Part shown: positions 58,178 through 64,000 of the stretch, piece by piece
Layout of the letters: every line of letters starts with the position of its first letter
Numbering within the stretch: the first letter of the stretch is position 1
Assembly: GCA_033085395.1 (NCBI GenBank)
Contig: JANQBS010000146.1
Coordinates: forward strand, 1-64,000
DNA length: 64,000 nucleotides
Reading direction: 5' to 3'
Origin: Xanthoparmelia taractica
Lineage: Eukaryota; Ascomycota; Lecanoromycetes; Lecanorales; Parmeliaceae
Program-made: the position numbers and the translations under genes
The notes under the pieces: model-generated
Told to the model about the DNA's origin: nothing
Databases searched by the model: none
The model's input: only the letters and a program-made list of their open reading frames with translations

Positions 58178-60974
58178 TCATTGAGGAGCAGCAAAAAATC
58201 TACTGCACTCAATGATCTGCTCATCCCCATTCGCAAAATCCCACCCAACAATTTTCGGATCTTGGGAACAACAAATTATCCTCCTCGCATCAAATTGCAA
58301 CTTGAAAACTCTAGCATTAGGTTGCCCAACTTGTGCAGCATTTGCATTAGGCTGTCCAGGCCGTGGCACGTGATGGGGATGGAGGGGCGGAGGTGCTGGT
58401 GCCGGCAGAGTAGGCGCAGGATTCGGCGCAGTTACTGCTTGACCCGCGTTCTGAGGAGCATTCGATGGTCCTCCAGCGGTCGGACCAGGCATGTTAGCTT
58501 GCTGCTGTGCTCTTAAGAGCCGGCGTGCGTAAGCACTGTTGGTCCATGGAGGTTGCGTTGAGTTTTGGGGTTGATTCGGGTTCGGAGGCTGCTGATGAAT
58601 GGACGAACCTTGTTGTGAAGTCGAAGCACCAGCTTGCACCATCTGCTGAGCTATCTGATGCGCCGAGAGAGGATCTTGGACACCAGCGGCTTGGAGAGGA
58701 GGCTGTCTTGGTGGTGCTTGATTATTTTGAGGGTTTTGAGCATGGGTTGACGAGTTGAGTGGATTTGGTTGTGCCTGCGCTTGTGCTTGAGCTTGGGCAT
58801 CCGATCGAGGAATGAGTGGTGGGCCGGCAGCTCGGAGGGCATCGTCCTGGCGAAGTCTCTGCCCAATCACCCATTCATCATCCTCTGTCTTCTTCCATAT
58901 AATGATAGTCTCGTCATAAGAGCCTGATATTATGCGGCCCCATCGACTCCCGCCGCCGCTTGGAGGGATCTTTGCTCCAATACTCTTGATATCTTTAGGT
59001 CTCCGTGATCCAGGATTTCCTGGACGTCGTCGCTCGGAGCTAGGAGGAATCAATCCCGCCATACTGGCTGCCCGCCACTGGCGCTCGACTTCCATCGCCT
59101 CGGATTCCAGCCTCTCTTGCCCTCCAGGGTAGTCCGCGAACGCCGCTTGGATGGTACGTACAAGCCTCGAGTGGCCATCTAGGCGAGCGACTTCGGTCTT
59201 GGAAGCTGGATCCCAAATCCGAATAGTGTTGTCGCTGCTTCCACTTACGATTCGTTTTCCATCATATTGTACGCATGCTATCCCTTTCGCGTGGGCCTCG
59301 ATCTTCGCGGAACATTCTCCGCTATGTATGTTCCAGACTCTAAGATTACGGTCCCCAGATGCTGAAACTAACTGATCCTTGTAGATTTGGATCGCGTTGA
59401 CAGCAGCTCCGTGAAGATCAAGCGTCATTAGGTGAGTATATGGCTCAAGCAGATGATTCTGGAACTCAATATCGGGTCGTCCATTGCGCAGTGTGCTCGC
59501 AATGGTGTTCATATCAAGGATGTAGGAAGGACAGTGGCCACCGCCTGGAGCTCCCCTAACCGGGTAGTCTTTGTGCCCAGGCCGTAGCTCGTGGCGATTC
59601 CATATCTTGATAGTTTTGTCCTTCGAACAAGTCACAAGAAATCGGTCGTCGAATTTTAAATTTAATACCGATTCTCTGTGAGCATTAGTAAGTTGCTTTA
59701 TCATTTCGCCAGTCGAAAAGCGCCAAAGGATGACGTGCGTGTCACTGCTGCCAGAGATTATGATGTCCTCTTCCTTTCGATCATCAAATTGCAAGCAGAG
59801 AACAGATCCAGAATGGCCTTCCAGCGGCTTCCTGATAAGACGTTGTGCATCTATGTCCCAAATCCGCAGCGTACGGTCACGGCTTCCACTCACTAAATGT
59901 TTGCCGTAATATTGTATTGTGTAAACACACTCAGTATGAGCATCCTCTGGGTGATCCCTATGCGGTAGCTGGAAACTTTGGTACTGCCCATTGTTCCAAT
60001 TATCTTCAAGCTTTCTTTTTTGCTTGAAGACGTGATGATAATTGAGCCGAGATTGGCCTGGAGAGGCATATAGCATGAGAGGCTGCGCTAGATGATGTTT
60101 TTGAGGATCTGGGTGTTTCTGAACCTCTGACGAGTCGGGCCTTTGATTCTTCATTTCGTTCCAGCGCTGTTTTTCCTGCGCCATTAAGGGCTCCGCCCGC
60201 CCAAATGCTGCCGCAAGCTCATGGCGAGACCGTTCAGGGGAGGCCGAGCCAATGTCTATCATCGGGGTATCATCTCCAGTCTCCTCTTTAACGTGATCCT
60301 TGTCCTCTGGAGACCCCTGAGAAGGTTTAGGGGTTGGTCTAGAAACCCTAGGCAGAGCTTTGCCCAGCTTTTGCGGGCTTTTTTCCTCCGCCTTTGCAAT
60401 CCACGAACGCGACCCCATTACCTTTCGGTTGTAGTTATTTTCAAAGCTCTCGATCTCGTCCATTCTCAAGCCCCACCCTTCCGTCTTGAATTTGTGCTTC
60501 CAGAGTCCACTATCAAGAACCCTTTCTCTCCAAGTCCAAGAGACTCTAGATGCTTGCAGCAACATTTGAGGATCTAGGCAGGAAAAGATCTGTGACATGA
60601 TCTCAGCGGGGAAAATGGTGATGGGATCTTTGTGGAAAAGGGGCCACAAGCGATCAACGACGGAGGCTATGGATGAGACTCTGAGGCTACGTAGGATGTT
60701 GTATGCGAGTCCTCCGTATGTTAGTAAGGTTTGCTTTGAGCCCTGACCTTCTTGGGGGAGGCTTACCAGTTTTCTCCCCTTCGCTGAGCGCCATCACAGC
60801 GTCGAGAACCATCTGATTTTGCAGCAAGTCGTCTCCTCCTGGCTCCATTCTCATTGGAGAATCAGGATCATCTTGGCTTCTTGTATCCTCGGAGTAGCCT
60901 TCATCAACCTTGTAGGATGTATACATCTTAGTAGAGACCATAGGAGGAAAATCTCGCGCATGATAGCCTTCCAT
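58178..60974 (-). CDS. F-box and WD40-repeat protein
   Basis: Predicted 913 residues, exons 60974-60767 and 60711-58178 (55-nt intron with TACTAAC). Residues 1-75 are acidic. The F-box is ITIFPAEIMSQIFSCLDPQM with SRVSWTWRERVLDSGLWK (about 97-140). WD40 repeats follow from about residue 300: HLVSGSRDRTLRIWDID, IIISGSSDTHVILWRFS, FLVTCSKDKTIKIWNRH, QLVSASGDRNLRVWNIH, RIVSGSSDNTIRIWDPA, RIISGSYDETIIIWKK and a last one at the C-terminus (VFKLQFDARRIICCSQDPKI). A Gln/Pro-rich linker (AQAQAQAQAQ) of about 150 residues separates blades six and seven. It resembles SCF substrate receptors such as Met30/SconB and Pop1-like proteins, but the spacer and N-terminus differ, so I leave it unnamed. Confidence 0.92.
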
Positions 60975-61355
60975 CTCAATTTAAACCGCTCTCAGGCTTT
61001 TGTAGGACTGAAGAAATTACTCAAATTCTCGCGGCGACTTTATATCAGATACTCGATGAAGGCTGCAGCTTTTCTCCAGCTGTATTATTGAATGTCATTT
61101 TTTTTTGTGCGATGCCTCCGTGTTTGCAAGGCAAGGAGACCGAGGTGTCGAAGAGCGTACGAGTGTCAAGAGCAACTATGCGATTTGGACCTCGAAGGTT
61201 GTTTGCATTCATTGGGCCTCCGAAGGACCTGTAAGGCTGGCGCCATATCCGCTAGTGGTCGCTTAGCTAGCGCTCCCACAAGCGAACCTCCTTGTGAAAC
61301 ATACAATCTAGGAATATCACGAATACAAGTCTCTATATCAACAATCTCGACAATC
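60975..61355. promoter_or_regulatory. Divergent promoter, F-box/WD40 and eL8 genes
   Basis: 380 bp shared by two divergent genes. The pyrimidine-rich, C/T-tracted leader before the eL8 ATG is usual for ribosomal-protein genes. No definite motif recognised. Confidence 0.45.
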
Positions 61356-62551
61356 ATGGTAAGCTATAAATGTCCTCCCGGCATGATAACATCACGAATT
61401 ATACAATCTCTTGAGGCACTGCAACCATTCGTCACTGCTTCAAGCTCTGTCGAACCATGCAACACTGGTGAAGGTCAAAAGGCTTGAGCCATGAGCTTGT
61501 AGCAATGCAGCTCGTGGTCTCTCTAGAGTTCAGAGAAGATCTCATTTGGTGAACATGATTCGCTGATGATCTTCTTTTCTCAATGACAGCCTCCTAAGCA
61601 AGGCAAAAAAGCCACCCCGGCGCCCTTTCCCCAGAGTAAGGCCGGGGCTACTAAGAAGACCGCGAAGGTGAGTTACTTCCCCTTCCCATCTATCTTTTCT
61701 TCCTATAATTTCAATTCATATCGGCATCGCGAGTACCAGGAAGTCCTCGCGTCACTAACAGTCTACCTTCAATGTGTAGAACCCTCTGATCGAAAAGCGT
61801 CCCCGTAACTTCGGCATAGGCCAAGACATCCAACCACGTCGCAATCTCTCGCGCATGGTAAAGTGGCCCGAATACGTCCGCCTACAACGCCAAAAGAAGA
61901 TTCTCAATCTCCGTCTCAAAGTCCCTCCTGCGATCGCGCAATTTTCCAACGTGCTTGACCGCAATACCGCCACCCAGACCTTCAAACTCCTCAACAAATA
62001 CAAGCCAGAAACCAAGACCGAGAAGAAGGAGCGATTGCTCAAGGAAGCTACCGCGGTCAGTGAAGGTAAAAAGAAGGAGGATGTCAGCAAGAAGCCTTAT
62101 ACAGTGAAGTACGGGCTCAACCACGTAGTGGGCTTGATTGAGAACAAGAAGGCGACCTTGGTGCTCATTCCTAATGACGTGGATCCGATCGAGCTGGTCA
62201 TCTTTCTCCCAGCGTTGTGCAGGAAGATGGGTGTGCCTTATGCAATTGTCAAGGGCAAAGCTAGGTTAGGCGTTGTTGTGCACAAGAAGGTATGTCATCA
62301 TCCTCTTCCTCCTTTCAGCCACAAAGAATACATGACTGACCGCATATCAGACCGCAGCTGTTCTCGCCCTCACGGAAGTCCGCTCAGAAGACAAGTCCGA
62401 GCTCTCGAAGCTGGTCTCGGCCATCAAGGAGGGCTACTCAGAGAAGTACGAGGAAGCCAAACGTCACTGGGGTGGAGGCATCATGGGGCAGAAGGCTATT
62501 GCCAGGACGGAAAAGAAGCGCAAGGCTTTGGACAGCGCTATCAAGATCTAG
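61356..62551 (+). CDS. RPL8: 60S ribosomal protein eL8 (L8/L7a)
   Basis: Predicted 263 residues from four exons: 61356-61358, 61590-61667, 61780-62289 and 62351-62551. The first coding exon is only the ATG, followed at once by GTAAGC and a 231-nt intron. The protein starts [20 protein letters not shown] and continues [40 protein letters not shown], then the L7Ae RNA-binding core [27 protein letters not shown] and [18 protein letters not shown]. The C-terminus [20 protein letters not shown] and [18 protein letters not shown] is typical of eL8. It binds the large-subunit rRNA in the nucleolus and cytosol. Introns in the 5' part and the ATG-only exon match ribosomal-protein gene habits in filamentous fungi. 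Confidence 0.97.
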
Positions 62552-64000
62552 AGTGGACGCTTGCTACTTTCGAGCTTGCAAATAAATCCACTAACTTAGC
62601 ATGTAGCTAGGCGTTACTAGCTTCTACAAAGTCAAATCAATAAATGTCCATGCCAGAGTTACTGGCAGCTCGACCTTCTGATTGACAGACGACCGATTCG
62701 CTCAAGCTGTTCAAGTCTATACGCAGACAGAAGGATCGGTATGCATGTTTCAAGGTAAGTCTTGTCTTTCCAGTACAACTCGGCATTGCAGACATGTCAA
62801 ACCCCGGCTACAGCGAGATCCCTAGAAGACACTGCCTACAAAAGAGCAAGCCTCGACCGAATCTCCGATACATGTACTAGAATATCATCTGCCTCACAAC
62901 AGCCACAGCGCCTCCATTTCTCCAACCGTGGTGAAGGCAAAGCCGCACTAATTAGCCATCCACGCAAACCGAGCAAGCACGGGATATATGGGCCTGACCA
63001 TATTGCAGAGTCTTTGCACATGTCTGAGACCAATTGGTATACTATGATTCCAGACAGGACTGTCCAACTCGACAACTCGGGCTAAACAAAAAGCTGAAGA
63101 CGTTCATGGGTGTTTCCGATAGATCCATCAAAACCCAAAAGTCTTTCCAAGACGAACGCCACGGACCCATAAAGACTTCGGTCTACAGCAATACCAGTCC
63201 TCCAATCCACTTCGAATATCGTACCCATCAATGTCCCCAAATCCACTTATCATACAGCTTGTCAGATAGACCTGCCCGTTAATAATAGGGCTGCTGCTTT
63301 TCTCCTCTCCGAACCCACGAACCCCGACTTTTGCCCGAAAATCTCTCCAATTAACATCCAGCCATTTTCAATAAGAACAAGCTTTATCCATTCCACCACG
63401 CGCCGTCACTGGCGACATGTCCTCCAATCCACTACCCAACCGCTCGTACCCACTCATCTTCTAGCTAGCCAACTGTCCGACCGTTTCGAGCTCATAGCGC
63501 ATCAGCCTCTTACTCGAATTATGAGGTGCATCCTCACGTCTCATAGTCTCCGTTATCGTACAATTTTGATTTAATTTAGAGACAAGCATTTCTGTAGAGC
63601 AATATATCTGTCCTCCCAGGCCTTCTTTTCTCTTCTCTGCAGATGGCATTCTTGTGCGAGAGACACCGGGACTCTGCAGCAGTGTCAAAAAGGGGACGAC
63701 AAAGAAAGTCGAGCAGAACATGCTGGCTGTAAGGTAAACACGAGTTCAGACAGCTTCTTGGTGTGAGTCGTCGTTACAAGAGGAACGGGAGAAGGATTTA
63801 AGGAACTCAGCAACCACCGAGCAGAGCTGGAAAGATGCCTGATCATGACCACGGAGTCACTGCATCACGTAACTTTCCCTAACTCATCCAAGAATCTCCT
63901 TGATTCAGAAAGTTAGGTAGCGAATATGCAGAGCATAGGCTCGCCGCACCTCGCCCCCGAAGGCATTCGTTCCACGTCTACGGTAAGAATATGCACACTT
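62552..64000. other. Intergenic tail of the window
   Basis: 3' region of eL8 and further DNA to the window edge. Open frames at 62762-63085 (+) and 63461-63721 (-) show no recognised domain. TAGGGCTG occurs at about 63287. A gene may begin beyond the edge. Confidence 0.45.

Overview
The window looks like nuclear DNA of a filamentous ascomycete (Pezizomycotina; a Dothideomycete-like fungus is my guess). Genes carry short GT-AG introns (mostly 46-115 nt) with CTAAC/CTGAC-type branch sites. The proteins are typically fungal: a Zn2Cys6 regulator, RAM1, Cdc24 with a PB1 tail, fungal MCU and BRAP2/Etp1. The left edge is an AT-rich, TpA-loaded, CpA-poor block of the kind left by repeat-induced point mutation (RIP). 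All identifications come from reading the translations; no database search was run.

Layout. 1-4140: AT-rich block without a reading frame of 60 codons, carrying a 475-bp element with 56-bp terminal inverted repeats and a TA target duplication. 4.3-6.1 kb (-): an MFS transporter with one apparent frame break. 8.3-10.8 kb (+): an 11-exon amidase-signature enzyme. 10.8-13.1 kb: gene-poor, holding a broken NB-ARC (NLR-type) fragment. 13.1-16 kb: a secreted/membrane thioredoxin-like protein (+) and an ornithine cyclodeaminase/mu-crystallin-like protein (-). 16.6-21.5 kb: a 2EXR-like F-box-type protein (+) and an acidic protein of unknown function (-). 21.5-30.6 kb: sparse, with a small proline-tailed protein, the mitochondrial calcium uniporter (-) and a dsRBD-like protein (-). 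30.6-64 kb: mostly conserved housekeeping and signalling genes: RAM1 (-), a Zn2Cys6 factor (+), polyubiquitin (+), BRAP2/Etp1 (+), Mn superoxide dismutase (+), two unknown proteins (+), PSF3 (-), a SET-domain protein (-), a cytochrome P450 (+), CDC24 (-), an F-box/WD40 protein (-) and ribosomal protein eL8 (+).

There is no biosynthetic cluster or operon-like logic. Three genes touch ubiquitin (polyubiquitin, the RING/UBP-finger BRAP2 homologue, the F-box/WD40 protein), but they are not adjacent as a unit. Exon models were built by hand; for each model given with exon coordinates, the exon lengths sum to a whole number of codons, except where a break is stated.

The most unusual observation is in CDC24. 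Inside the PH domain, a 909-nt stretch (54012-54920, exactly 303 codons) is bounded by a good GT...ACAG splice pair, and removing it restores the family consensus. Yet it stays open in the same frame for its whole length, so retention would insert about 303 residues into the PH domain of the Cdc42 GEF.
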